64,000 bases of DNA from Eledone cirrhosa (taxonomy: Eukaryota > Mollusca > Cephalopoda > Octopoda > Eledonidae): the NCBI GenBank assembly GCA_964016885.1, contig OZ024740.1:9072450-9136449 (forward strand), written 5' to 3'. A model generated the notes under the pieces. That model did not search any database and was not told the DNA's origin. It saw nothing but the letters and a program-made list of their open reading frames with translations. The position numbers and the translations under genes were made by a program. Positions 46,443 to 58,460 of this stretch are shown one piece after another (within the stretch, counting starts at the first letter, position 1; every line of letters starts with the position of its first letter).

Positions 46443-46954
46443 ATACAAAGTAAAAACCTACTACAGTCAGTAGGCATCTCTATCAAAACACACCCCCGCC
46501 CCACCACCTCCACCCCACCCACACCGCCCCTTTCAATGTAAAGTTATGTTGGTCCCACAACATCCAGGCCGAAACAAATGAGATCGTGTAGGTGTCACGA
46601 CAAAAAAACACACAGTCCACTCTGTAAATGTGGCCGTGTAGGCAACACGGTAAAAACCTCCCTGCCCCACACTGTAAATGTGGTTGGTGTTAGGAAGGGC
46701 ATCCAGCTGTAGAAAACCCGCCAGACAGTCCACGCTGTAATGTGGCCGTGTAGGCAACACGGTAAAAACCTCCCAGCCCCACACTGTAAATGTGGTTGGT
46801 GTTAGGAAGGGCATCCAACTGTAGAAAACCCGCCAGACAGTCCTATGCGAGCAAGACAACCACTCTTGCCTCAAGTGGGAAAACCCCCGTCCAAACCCAT
46901 GCAAGCGTGGAACACGGACGCTAAACCTGATGATGATGATGATGATGATGATGA
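46443..46954 (+). other. RTE-B copy 2 3' UTR and tail
   Basis: Same design as 37471-37982, with one visible change (CCTCCCTGCCCC for CCTCCCAGCCCC near 46662). That change is shared with the 47.6-kb UTR but not with the copy-1 UTR, and it helps show which UTRs are closest relatives. Confidence 0.8.
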
Positions 46955-46975
46955 TATTAGTTTCTATTGGTATGT
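46955..46975 (+). repeat. Satellite remnant, about one monomer
   Basis: TATTAGTTTCTATTGGTATGT, identical to 37983-38003, between the RTE-B tail and the following fragment. Confidence 0.9.
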
Positions 46976-47444
46976 ACTATTAGCTGCTAATGGGTTCTCC
47001 CTAAAAATGAAAGGCAGGTTGTACGATGCCTGCATACGAACAGCAATGTTGCATGGCAGTGAGACCTGGGCATTGTGTGCAGAGGATATATGCAGACTAG
47101 AGAGGAACGAAGCTTGCATGCTCCGCTGGATGTGTAACAGTAATATACGTGAACGGCAAAGCATAAACGAACTAAGGAAAAAATTAGAAATAAGAGGGAT
47201 CAGATGTTGTTTACTCAAGAGAAGGCTACGTTGGTACGGTCACGTGATGCGCATGAAAGACGACAGCTGTATAACAAAGTGCAGGGCAATAAAGATAGAC
47301 GGTAGCCACGGAGTAGGCAGACCCAGAAAAACATGGGACGAGCTGATAAATTCCGACCTCACACGCTTACACCTCTCCAAGACAATGTCACTGGACCGAG
47401 ACCTTTGGCGGTACTCAGTAATAGAGAAGACCCGCCTTACCTAA
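46976..47444 (+). pseudogene. RTE-B C-terminal remnant (chimeric)
   Basis: The C-terminal ~155 residues, from just before KMKGRLYDAC to the stop, open throughout but without RT, finger or start codon. The protein is a mosaic: EACMLRWMCNSNI is of the fragment type, and RERQSINEL, LLKRRL and MKDDSC are of the long-copy type. Confidence 0.85.
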
Positions 47445-47956
47445 ATACAAAGTAAAAACCTACTACAGTCAGTAGGCATCTCTATCAAAACACACCCCCG
47501 CCCCACCACCTCCACCCCACCCACACCGCCCCTTTCAATGTAAAGTTATGTTGGTCCCACAACATCCAGGCCGAAACAAATGAGATCGTGTAGGTGTCAC
47601 GACAAAAAAACACACAGTCCACTCTGTAAATGTGGCCGTGTAGGCAACACGGTAAAAACCTCCCTGCCCCACACTGTAAATGTGGTTGGTGTTAGGAAGG
47701 GCATCCAGCTGTAGAAAACCCGCCAGACAGTCCACGCTGTAATGTGGCCGTGTAGGCAACACGGTAAAAACCTCCCAGCCCCACACTGTAAATGTGGTTG
47801 GTGTTAGGAAGGGCATCCAACTGTAGAAAACCCGCCAGACAGTCCTATGCGAGCAAGACAACCACTCTTGCCTCAAGTGGGAAAACCCCCGTCCAAACCC
47901 ATGCAAGCGTGGAACACGGACGCTAAACCTGATGATGATGATGATGATGATGATGA
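46976..47956 (+). mobile_element. Chimeric RTE-B fragment created by unequal crossover
   Basis: Its left part carries the variants of the short fragment (GCTGCTAATGGG, GAAGCTTGCATG, TGTAACAG). From about 47154 on it carries the variants of the long RTE-B copy (GAACGGC, TTACTCAAGAG, TACGGTCACGTG, GAAAGACGACAGC), including the double-module 3' UTR. The switch lies between 47138 and 47154. It forms the extra unit of a 1002-bp tandem repeat. Confidence 0.85.
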
Positions 47957-47977
47957 TATTAGTTTCTATTGGTATGT
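47957..47977 (+). repeat. Satellite remnant, about one monomer
   Basis: Third copy of TATTAGTTTCTATTGGTATGT, at the start of the next RTE-B fragment. Confidence 0.9.
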
Positions 47978-48446
47978 ACTATTAGCTGCTAATGGGTTCT
48001 CCCTAAAAATGAAAGGCAGGTTGTACGATGCCTGCATACGAACAGCAATGTTGCATGGCAGTGAGACCTGGGCATTGTGTGCAGAGGATATATGCAGACT
48101 AGAGAGGAACGAAGCTTGCATGCTCCGCTGGATGTGTAACAGTAATATACGTGAATGGCAAAGCATAAACGAACTAAGGAAAAAATTAGAGATAAGAGGG
48201 ATCAGATGTTGTTTACTCGAGAGAAGGCTACGTTGGTATGGACACGTGATGCGCATGAAAGTCGATAGCTGTATAACAAAGTGCAGGGCAATAAAGATAG
48301 ACGGTAGCCACGGAATAGGCAGACCTAGAAAAACCTGGGACGAGCTGATAAATTCCGACCTCACACACTTACACCTCTCCAAGACAATGTCACTGGACCG
48401 AGACCTTTGGCGGTACTCAGTAATAGAGAAGACCCGCCTTACTTAA
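47978..48446 (+). pseudogene. RTE-B C-terminal remnant, last copy
   Basis: The C-terminal ~155 residues of the RTE-B ORF, open to the stop at 48446. It nearly equals the 38004-38472 remnant and differs from it in a few residues: CRLERN for CRIERN and VIEKTR for VTEKTR. It has no function of its own. Confidence 0.85.
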
Positions 48447-48840
48447 ATACATAGTAAAACCTACTCCAGCCAGTAGGCATCTCTAACAAAATACACCCCG
48501 TCCCACCACCACCCCCACCCCATCCACACCACCCCGTTCTATGTAAAGTTATGTTGGTGCCGCGCCATCCAGGCCGTAACAAATGAGATCGTGTAGGTGT
48601 CACGACAAAAAAACACACAGTCCACGCTGTAATGTGGCCGTGTAGGCAACACGGTAAAAACCTCCCAGACCCACACTGTAAATGTGGTTGGTGTTAAGAA
48701 GGGCATCCAACTGTAGAAAACCTGCCAGACAGTCCTATGCGAGCAGGACAATCACTCTTGCCTCAAGTGGGACTACCCCCGTCCAAACCCATGCAAGCGT
48801 GGAACACGGACGTTAAACGTTGATGATGATGATGATGATG
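47978..48840 (+). mobile_element. Short RTE-B fragment (3' end only), last copy
   Basis: The positional counterpart of the 38004-38867 fragment, sharing its private variants (GAATGGC, TATGGACACGTG, GAAAGTCGATAGC, GGAATAGGC, single-module UTR). It ends at a GAT run joined to satellite as GAT|GTCAG. Confidence 0.85.
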
Positions 48841-51800
48841 ATGTCAGTTTCGATTGCTATGTCAGTTTAGATTGGTATGTCAGTTTCGATTGGTATATCA
48901 GTTTCGAATGGTATTTCAATCTCGATTGGTATGTCAGTTTCGATTGGTATATCAGTTTCGAATGGTATATCAGTTTCGATTGGTATGTCAGTTTCGATTG
49001 GTATATCAGTTTCTATTAGAATATCAGTTTCGATTGGTATGTCAGTTTCAATTAGTATATCAGTTTCTATTGGTATGTCAGTCTCTATTGGTATATCAGT
49101 TCCTATAGGTATGTCAGTTTCTATTGGTATATCAATTTCGATTGGTATGTCAGTTTCTATTTGTATATCAGTTTCGATTGGTATGTCAGTCTAGATTAGT
49201 ATATCTGTTTTGATTGGTATGTCAGTTTCGATTAGTATATCAGTTTCTACTGGTATATCAGTTTCGATTGGTATATCAGTTTCGATTGGTATGTTAATTT
49301 CGATTGGTATGTCAGTTTCGATTGTTATATCAGATTCGACTGGTATATCAGTTCCTATTGGTATATCAGTTTCTATTGGTATATCAGTTTCTATTGGTAT
49401 GTCAGTTTCTATTAGTATATCAGTTTCTATTGGTATGTCAGTCTCTATTGGTATATCATTTTCGATTGGTATGTCAGTTTCGATTGGTATGTCAGTTTCT
49501 ATTAGTATATCAGTTTGTATTGGTATGTTAATCTCTATTGGTATATCAGTTTCGATTGGTATGTCAGTTTCTATTGGTATGTCAGTTTCTATTGGTATGT
49601 CAGTTTCTATTAGTATATCAGTTTGTATTGGTATGTTAATCTCTATTGGTATATCAGTTTCGATTCGTATGTCAGTTTCGATTGGTATGTCAGTTTCGAT
49701 TGGTATGTCAGTTTCGATTGGTATATCAGTTTCGAATGGTATTTCAATCTCGATTGTTATGTCAGTTTCGATTGGTATATCAGTTTCTATTGGTATGTCA
49801 GTTTCTATTGGTATAACAGTTTCGATTGGCATATCAGTTTCGATAGGTATGTCAGTTTCGATTGGTATGTCAGTTTCTATTGGTATATCAGTTGCGATTG
49901 GTATGTCAGTTTCTATTGGTATGTCAGTTTCGATTATTATATCAGTTCCTATAGGTATGTCAGTTTCTATTGGTATATCAGTTTCGATTGGTATATCAGT
50001 TTTGATTGGTATGTCAATTTCGATTAGTATATCAGTTTCTATTGGTATGTCAGTTTCTATTGGTATATCAGTTTCAATTGGTATATCAGTTTCGATTGGC
50101 ATATCAGTTTCGATTGGTATGTCAGTTTCGATTGGTATATCAGATTCGACTAGTATATCAGTTTCGATTGGTATATCAGTTTCTATTGCTATATCTGTTT
50201 CTATTGGTATATCAGTTTCGATTGGTATGTCAGTTTCTATTCGTATATCAGTTTCGATTGGTATGTCAGTTTCTATTGGTATGTCAGTTTCGATTATTAT
50301 ATCAGTTTCTATTGGTATGTCAGTTTCTATTGGTATATCAGTTTCGATTGGTATGTCAGTTTCGATTGGTATGTCAGTTTCGATTAGTATATCAGTTTCT
50401 ATTGGTATGTCAGTCACTATTGGTATATCAGTTCCTATAGGTATGTCAGTTTCTATTGGTATGTCAGTTTCGATTTGTATATCAGTTTCTATTGGTATGT
50501 CAGTCTCTATTGGTATATCAGTTTCGATTGGTATGTCAGTTTTGATTGGTATATCAGTTTCGATTGGTGTATCAGTTTCGATTGGTATATCAGTTTCTAT
50601 TGGTATATTCAGTTTAAATTGGTATGTCAGTTTCTATTGGTATGTTAGTTTCGATTAGTATATCAGTTTCTATTGGTATGTCAGTGTCTATTGGTATATC
50701 AGTTTCGATTGGTATGTCAGTTTCGATTGCTATGTCAGTTTCGATTGGTATGTCAGTTTCGATTGGTATATCAGTTTTGAATGGTATTTAAATCTCGATT
50801 GGTATGTCAGTTTCGATTGGTATATCAGTTTCTGTTGGTATGTCAGTTTCTATTGGTATATCAGTTTCTATTGGTATGTCAGTTTCTATTGGTATATCAG
50901 TTTCTATTGGTATGTCAGTTTCTATTGGTATATCAGTTTCTATTTGTATGTCAGTTTCTATTGGTATATCAGTTTCTATTGGTATGTCAGTTTCGATTAG
51001 TATATCAGTTTCTATTGGTATGTCAGTTTCTATTGGTATATCAGTTTCGATTGGTATATCAGTTTCGATTGGTATATCAGTTTCTATTAGTATATCAGTT
51101 TGTATTGGTATGTTAATCTCTATTGGTATATCAGTTTCGATTGGTATGTCAGTTTCGATTGGTATGTCAGTTTCTATTGGTATGTCAGTTTCTATTAGTA
51201 TATCAGTTTGTATTGGTATGTTAATCTCTATTGGTATATCAGTTTCGATTCGTATGTCAGTTTCGATTGGTATGTCAGTTTCGATTGGTATGTCAGTTTC
51301 GATTGGTATATCAGTTTCGAATGGTATTTCAATCTCGATTGTTATGTCAGTTTCGATTGGTATATCAGTTTCTATTGGTATGTCAGTTTCTATTGGTATA
51401 ACAGTTTCGATTGGCATATCAGTTTCGATAGGTATGTCAGTTTCGATTGGTATGTCAGTTTCTATGGGTATATCAGTTGCGATTGGTATGTCAGTTTCTA
51501 TTGGTATGTCAGTTTCGATTATTATATCAGTTCCTATAGTTATGTCAGTTTCTATTGGTATATCAGTTTCGATTGGTATATCAGTTTTGATTGGTATGTC
51601 AATTTCGATTAGTATATCAGTTTCTATTGGTATGTCAGTTTCTATTGGTATATCAGTTTCAATTGGTATATCAGTTTCGATTGGCATATCAGTTTCGATT
51701 GGTATGTCAGTTTCGATTTGTATATCAGATTCGACTAGTATATCAGTTTCGATTGGTATATCAGTTTCTATTGCTATATCTGTTTCTATTGGTATATCAG

Positions 51801-53854
51801 TTTCGATTAGTATATCAGTTTCTATTGGTATGTCAGTCACTATTGGTATATCAGTTCCTAGAGGTATGTCAGTTTCTATTGGTATGTCAGTTTCGATTTG
51901 TATATCAGTTTCTATTGGTATGTCAGTCTCTATTGGTATATCAGTTTCGATTGGTATGTCAGTTTTGATTGGTATATCAGTTTCGATTGGTGTATCAGTT
52001 TCGATTGGTATATCAGTTTCTATTGGTATATTCAGTTTAAATTGGTATGTGAGTTTCTATTGGTATGTTAGTTTCGATTAGTATATCAGTTTCTATTGGT
52101 ATGTCAGTGTCTATTGGTATATCAGTTTCGATTGGTATGTCAGTTTCGATTGCTATGTCAGTTTCGATTGGTATGTCAGTTTCGATTGGTATATCAGTTT
52201 TGAATGGTAGTTAAATCTCGATTGGTATGTCAGTTTCGATTGGTATATCAGTTTCTATTGGTATGTCAGTTTCTATTGGTATATCAGTTTCTATTGGTAT
52301 GTCAGTTTCTATTGGTATATCAGTTTCTATTGGTATGTCAGTTTCGATTAGTATATCAGTTTCTATTGGTATGTCAGTTTCTATTGGTATGTCAGTTTCG
52401 ATTGGCATATCAGATTCGACTGGTATATCACTTTCTATTTCTATATCAGTTTCTATTGGTATGTCAGTTTCAATTGGTATGTCAGTTTCTATTAGTATAT
52501 CAGTTTCTATTTGTATGTCAGTCTCTATTGGTATATCAGTTTCGAATGGTATGTCAGTTTCGATTGGTATATCTGTTTCGATTGGTATGTCAATTTCGAT
52601 TGCTATGTCAGTTTCGATTGGTATGTCAGTTTCGATTGGTATATCAGTTTTGAATGGTAATTCAATCTCGATTGGTATGTCAGTTTCGATTGGTATATCA
52701 GTTTCGATTGGTATATCAGTTGCAATTGGTATGTTAGTTTCTATTGGTATGTCAGTTTCGATTAGTATATCAGTTTCTATTGCTATATCAGTTTCTATTT
52801 GTATATCAGTTTCGATTGGTATATCAGTTTCGATTAGTTTAGCAGTTTCCATTGGCATGTCAGTTTTTATTGGTATATCAATTTCGATTGTTATATCAGT
52901 TTCAATTGGTATATCAGATTCGACTGGTATATCACTTTCTATTGGTATATCAGTTCGATTGGTATGTTAGTTTCTATTAGTATGTCAGTTTCTATTGGTA
53001 TGTTAGTCCTCGATTTGTATGTCAGTTTCTATTGGTATATCAGTTTCGATTGGTATGTCAGTTTCAATTAGTATATCAGTTTCTATTGGTATGTCAGTTT
53101 CGATTATTATATCAGTTTCGATTGGTATATCAGTTTCTATTGCTATATCAGTTTCTATTGGTATGTCAGTTTCAATTGGTATGTCAGTTTCTATTGGTAT
53201 ATCAGTTTCGATTGGTATGTCAGTTTCTATTGGTATGTCAGTTTCTATTAGTATATCAGTTTCTATTGGTATGTCAGTCTCTATTGGTATATCAGTTTCG
53301 ATTGGTATGTCAGTTTCGATTGGTATGTCAGTTTTGATTAGTATATCAGATCCTATTGGTATGTCAGTTTCTATTGGTATATCAGTTTCGATTGGTATAT
53401 CAGTTTCGATTGGTATGTCAATTTCGATTGGTATGTCAGTTTCGATTGGTATATCAGATTTGATTGGTATGTCAGTTTCGATTGGTATGTCAGTTTCTAT
53501 TGGTATGTCAGTTTCGATTAGTATATCAGTTTCTATTGGTATGTCAGTCTCTATTGGTATATCAGTTTCGATTGGTATGTCAGTTTTGATTGGTATGTCA
53601 GTTTCGATTGGTATGTCAGTTACTATTGGTATGTCAGTTTCGATTAGTATATCAGTTTCTATTGGTATGTCAGTCTCTATTGGTATATCAGTTACGATCG
53701 GTATGTCAGTTTTGATTGGTATGTCAGTTTCTATTGGTATGTCAGTTTCGATTAGTATATCAGTTTGTATTGGTATGTCAATCTCTATTGGTATATCAGT
53801 TTCTATTGGTATATCAGTTTCGATTAGTATGTCAGTTTCGATTAGTATATCAGT

Positions 53855-54750
53855 TTTGATTGGTATGTCAATTTCGATTAGTATATCAGTTTCTATTGGT
53901 ATGTCACTTTCAATTGTTATGTCAGTTTCTATTAGTATATCAGTTTCGATTGGTATGTATGTTTCGATTGCTATGTCAGTTTCGATTGGTATGTCAGTTT
54001 CGATTGGTATATCAGTTTCGAATGCTATTTCAATCTCGATTGTTATGTCAGTTTCGATTGGTATATCAGTTTCTATTGGTATATCAGTTTCGATTGGTAT
54101 GTCAGTTTCTATTGGTATATCAGTTTCGATTAGTATGTCAGTTTCGATTAGTATATCAGTTTTGATTGGTATGTCAATTTCGATTAGTATATCAGTTTCT
54201 ATTGGTATGTCACTTTCAATTGTTATGTCAGTTTCTATTGGTATATCAGTTTCGATTGGTATGTCAGTTTCTATTGGTATATCAGTTGAGAATGGTATGT
54301 CAGTTTCTATTGGTATGTCACTTTCTATTGGTATGTCAGTTTCGATTTGTATATCAGTTTCTATTGGTATGTCAGTCTCTATTGGTATATCAGTTTCTAT
54401 TGGTATGTCAGTGTTGATTGGTATGTCAGTTTCGATTGGTATGTCAGTTACTATTGGTATGTCAGTTTCGATTAGTATATCAGTTTTGATTGGTATGTCA
54501 ATTTCGATTAGTATATCAGTTTCTATTGGTATGTCACTTTCAATTGTTATGTCAGTTTCTATTGGTATATCAGTTTCGATTGGTATGTCAGTTTCTATTG
54601 GTATATCAGTTTCGATTGGTATGTCAGTTTCTATTGGAATATCAGTTTCGATTGGTATGTCAGTTTCGATTGGTGTGTCAGTTTCAATTAGTATATCAGT
54701 TTCTATTGGTATGTCAGTCTCTATTGGTATATCAGTTCCTATAGGTATGT
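53855..54750 (+). repeat. 306/324-bp higher-order repeats
   Basis: A block with CAGTTTTGATTGGTATGTCAATTTCGATTAG then CACTTTCAATTGTTATG starts near 53845, 54150 and 54475. The spacings of 306 and 324 bp are 17 and 18 monomers. The order of rare variants is conserved over several monomers after each start. Confidence 0.7.
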
Positions 54751-55263
54751 CAGTTTCTATTGGTATATCAGTTTCGATTGGTATGTCAGTTTCTATTTGT
54801 ATATCAGTTTCGATTGGTATATCAGTTTCGATTGGTATATCAGTTGTGATTGGTATGTTAGTTTCTATTGGTATGTCATTTTCGATTAGTATATCAGTTT
54901 CTATTGGTATGTCAGTTTCGATTGGTATATCAGTTTCGATTGGTATATCACTTTATATTGCTATATCAGTTTCTATTGGTATGTCTGTTTCAATCGGTAT
55001 GTCAGTTTCTATTGTTATATCAATTTCGATTGGTATGTCAGTCTCTATCGGTATATCAGTTTCGAATGGTATGTCAATTTCGATTGCTATGTCAGTTTCG
55101 ATTGGTATGTCAGTTTCGATTAGTATATCAGTTTTGAATGGTATTTCAATCTCGATTGGTATGTCAGTTACGATTGGTATATCAGTTTCGATTGGTATAT
55201 CAGTTGCGATTGGTATGTTAGTTTCTATTGGTATGTCAGTTTTGATTAGTATATCAGTTTCTA

Positions 55264-56200
55264 TTGGTATGTCAGTTTCTATTGGTATGTCAGTTGCGAT
55301 TATTATATCAGTTACTATTGGTATGTTATTGTCGATTGGTATGTCAGTTTCTATTGGTATGTCTGTTTCTATTAGTATATCAGTTTCTATTGGTATGTCA
55401 GTCTCTATTGGTACATCCGTTTCGATTAGTATGTCAGTTTCGATTGGTATGTCAGTTTCGATCGGTATGTCAGTATTGATTGGTATATCAGTTTCTATTG
55501 GTATATCAGTTTCGATTGGTATGTCAGTCTCTATTGGTATGTCAGTTTCGATTAGTATATCAGTTTCTATTGGTATGTCAGTCTCTATTGGTATATCCGT
55601 TTCGATTGGTATGTCAGTTTCGATTGGTATGTCAGTTTCGATTGGTATATCAGTTTCTATTGGTTTATCAGTTTTGATTTGTATGTCAGTTTATATTGGT
55701 ATGTCAGTTTCGATTAGTATATTAGTTTCTATTGGTTTGTCAGTCTCCATTGGTATATCAGTTTCGATTGGTATGTCAGTTTCGATTAGTATATCAGTTC
55801 ATATAGGTTTAGCAGTTTCGATTGGTGTATCAGTTTCTATTGGTATATCAGTTTTGATTGGTATGTCAGTTTCTATTGGTATGTCAGTTTCTATTATTAT
55901 ATCAGTTTCTCTTTGTATGTCAGTCTCTATTGGTATATCAGTTTCGATTGGTATGTCAGTTTCGATTGGTATATGAGTTTCGATTGGTATGTCAGTTTCG
56001 ATTGGTATATCAGTTTCTATTGGTATATCAGTTTCGATTGGTATGTTATTTTCTATTGGTATGTCAGTTTCTATTGGTATGTCAGTTTCGATTAGTATAT
56101 CATTTTCGATTGGTATATCAGTTTCTTTTGGTATGTTAGTCCTCGATTTGTATGTCAGTTTCTATTGGTAGATCAGTTTGATTGGTATGTCAGTTTCAAT
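55264..56200 (+). repeat. Duplicated satellite segment (partner at 60577-61430)
   Basis: Shared order of GCGATTATTATATCAGTTAC (GCAATTATT in the partner), CATCCG/CATATCCG, GATCGGTATGTCAGTATTG, TGGTTTATCAG/TGGTTTATTAG, CATATAGGTTTA and CTCTTTGTATG. The offset is 5313 bp over most of its length. The partner has several substitutions, so this duplication is older than the 15.8-kb one. Confidence 0.75.
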
Positions 56201-56629
56201 TAGTATATAAGTTTCTATTGGTATCTCAGTTTCTATTGGTATGTCAGTTTCTGTTAGTATATTAGTTTCAATTGGTATGTCAGTCTCTATTGGTATATCA
56301 GTTTCTATTGGTTTATCAGTTTTGATTTGTATGTCAGTTTCGATTTGTATGTCAGTTTCTATTGGTTTGTCAGTCTCCATTGTTATATCAGTTTCGATTA
56401 GTATGTCAGTTTCAATTAGTATATCAGTTCATATAGGTATGTCAGTTTCGATTGGTATGTCATTTTAGATTGGTATATCAGTTTCTATTGGTATATCAGT
56501 TTCGATTGGTATGTCAGTCTCTATTTGTATGTCTGTTTCGATTAGTATATCACTTTCTATTGCTTTATCAGTTTCTATTGGTATAGCAGTTTCGATTAGT
56601 ATGTCAGTTTCTATTGGTATGTCAGTTTC

Positions 56630-57697
56630 GATTGGTATATCAGTTTCGATATGTATGTCAGTTTAGATTGGTATATCAGTTTCTATTGGTATATCAGTTT
56701 CGATAGGTATATCCGTTTCGATTGGTAAGTCAATTTCGATTGGTATGTCAGTTTCGATTGGTATGTCAGTTTCTATTATTATATCAGTTTCTCTTTGTAT
56801 GTCAGTCTCTATTGGTATATCAGTTTTGATTGGTATGTCAGTTTCGATTGGTATATGAGTTTCGATTGGTATGTCAGTTTCGATTGGTATATCAGTTTCT
56901 ATTGGTATATCAGTTTCGATTGGTATGTTAGTTTCGATTGGTATGTCAGTTTCTATTCGTATGTCAGTTTCGATTAGTATATCAGTTTCGATTGGTATAT
57001 CAGTTTCTTTTGGTATGTTAGTTCTCGATTTGTATGTCAGTTTGTATTGGTAGATCAGTTTCGATTGGTATGTTAGTTTCAATTAATATATAAGTTTCTA
57101 TTGGTATGTCAGTTTCTATTGGTATATCAGTTTCGATTGGCATATCACTTTCGATTGGTATGTCAGTTTCGATTGGTATGTCAGTATCGATTGGTATATC
57201 AGTTTCTATTGGTATATCAGTTTCGATTGGTATATCAGTTTCTATTGGTATGTCAGTTTCTATTAGTATATGAGTTACTATTGGTATGTCAGTCTCTATT
57301 GGTATATCAGTTTCGATTGATATATCAGATTCGACTGGTATATCACTTTCTATTGACATATCAGTTTCTATTGGTATGTCAGTTTCTATTGGTATATCAG
57401 TTTCGATTGGTATGTCAATTTCGATTGGTATGTCAGTTTCTATTAGTATATCAGTTTCTATTGCTATGTGAGTCTCTATTGGTATATCAGTTTCGATTGG
57501 TATGTCAGTTTCGATTGGTATATCAGTTTCGATTAGTATGTCAATTTCGATTGGTATGTCAGTTTCGATTGGTATATCAGATTCGACTGGTATATCACTT
57601 TCTATTGCTATATCAGTTTCTATTGGTATGTCAGTTTCGATTGCTATATCAGTTTCGATCGGTATGTCAGTTTTGATTGGTATATCAGTTTCTATTG
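56630..57697 (+). repeat. Segment duplicated at 62933-64000 (6303-bp shift)
   Basis: From GATATGTATGTCAGTTTAG (56649) to the end of the comparison the two copies differ by about one base that I noticed (CTCTTTGTATG near 56793 against CTCTATGTATG near 63096). The match is unbroken to the window end, so it probably continues beyond. Confidence 0.85.
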
Positions 57698-58039
57698 GTA
57701 TATCAGTTTCGATTGGTATTTCAGTTTCGATTGGTGTGTCAATTTCGACTAGTATGTCAGTTTCGATTGGTATATTAGATTCGACTGGTATATCACTTTC
57801 TATTGCTATATCAGTTTCTATTGGTATGTCAGATTCTATTGGTATATCAGTCTCGATTGGTATGTCAGTTTCTATTGGTATGTCAGTTTCTATGACTATA
57901 TCAGTTTCTCTTCGTTTGTCAGTCTCTATTGGTATATCAGTTTCGATTGGTATGTCAGTTTCGATTGGTATGTCAGTTTCGATTGGTATATCAGTTTCGA
58001 TTGGTATATCAGTTTCTATTGCTACATGAATTTCTATTG

Positions 58040-58460
58040 GTATAAAAGTTTTGATTGGTATGTCAGTTTCTATTGCTATATCAGTTGCGATTGGTATGTC
58101 AGTTTCTATTGGTATGTCAGTTGCGATTATTATATCAGTTACTATTGGTATGTTAGTTTCGATTGGTATGTCAGTTTTGATTTTTATGTCAGTTTCTATT
58201 GGTATATCAGTTTCGATTGGTATGTCAGTTTCTATTGGTATGTCAGTTTCGATTGGTATATCAGTTTCGATTGGTATGTCAGTTTTGATTGGTATATCAG
58301 TTTCTATTCGTATGTCAGTTTCGATTGGAATTTCAGTTTCTATTGGTATGACAGTTTCGATTAGTATATCACTTTCTCTTGCTATATCAGTTTCTATTGC
58401 TATGTCAGTTTCAATTGTTATGTCAGTTTCTATTGGTATATCAGTTTCGATTGGTATGTC
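58040..58460 (+). repeat. Satellite cassette duplicated at 59931-60330
   Basis: Both copies contain GGTATAAAAGTTTTGATTGG, a GCGATTGG monomer, GCGATTATTATATCAG and GTTACTATTGGTATGTTAG in the same order, 1891 bp apart. There are moderate differences between copies, including 36-72 bp gaps. Confidence 0.7.

Larger units (their letters stand above)
44538..46954 (+). mobile_element. RTE-B, 5'-truncated LINE, copy 2
   Basis: Same 5' truncation point (TTCAAGCATG after TATTGGTATA) and same flanks as the 35566 element, hence a duplicate by segmental duplication. It ends with the 3' UTR (duplicated module at about 46613-46837) and a GAT run at about 46929-46955. Confidence 0.85.
43271..53030 (+). repeat. 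9-10-kb tandem segmental duplication, copy 2 (contains RTE-B copy 2)
   Basis: Second copy of the 34786-43270 block. It differs by an extra 1002-bp RTE-B fragment unit (46.4-48.4 kb), about 88 bp near 44100, and small multiples of the monomer elsewhere, including a ~160-bp loss near 51800. The last matched landmark is the TAGTCCTCGATTTG monomer at about 53003, equivalent to 43246. Confidence 0.8.

Noticed and set aside
53019..55976. 985-codon open frame as a protein-coding gene
   Set aside because: It translates only the 18-bp monomer (MSVSIG repeats). Equivalent long frames exist in other frames and strands, and there are no introns, domains or non-repeat ends.
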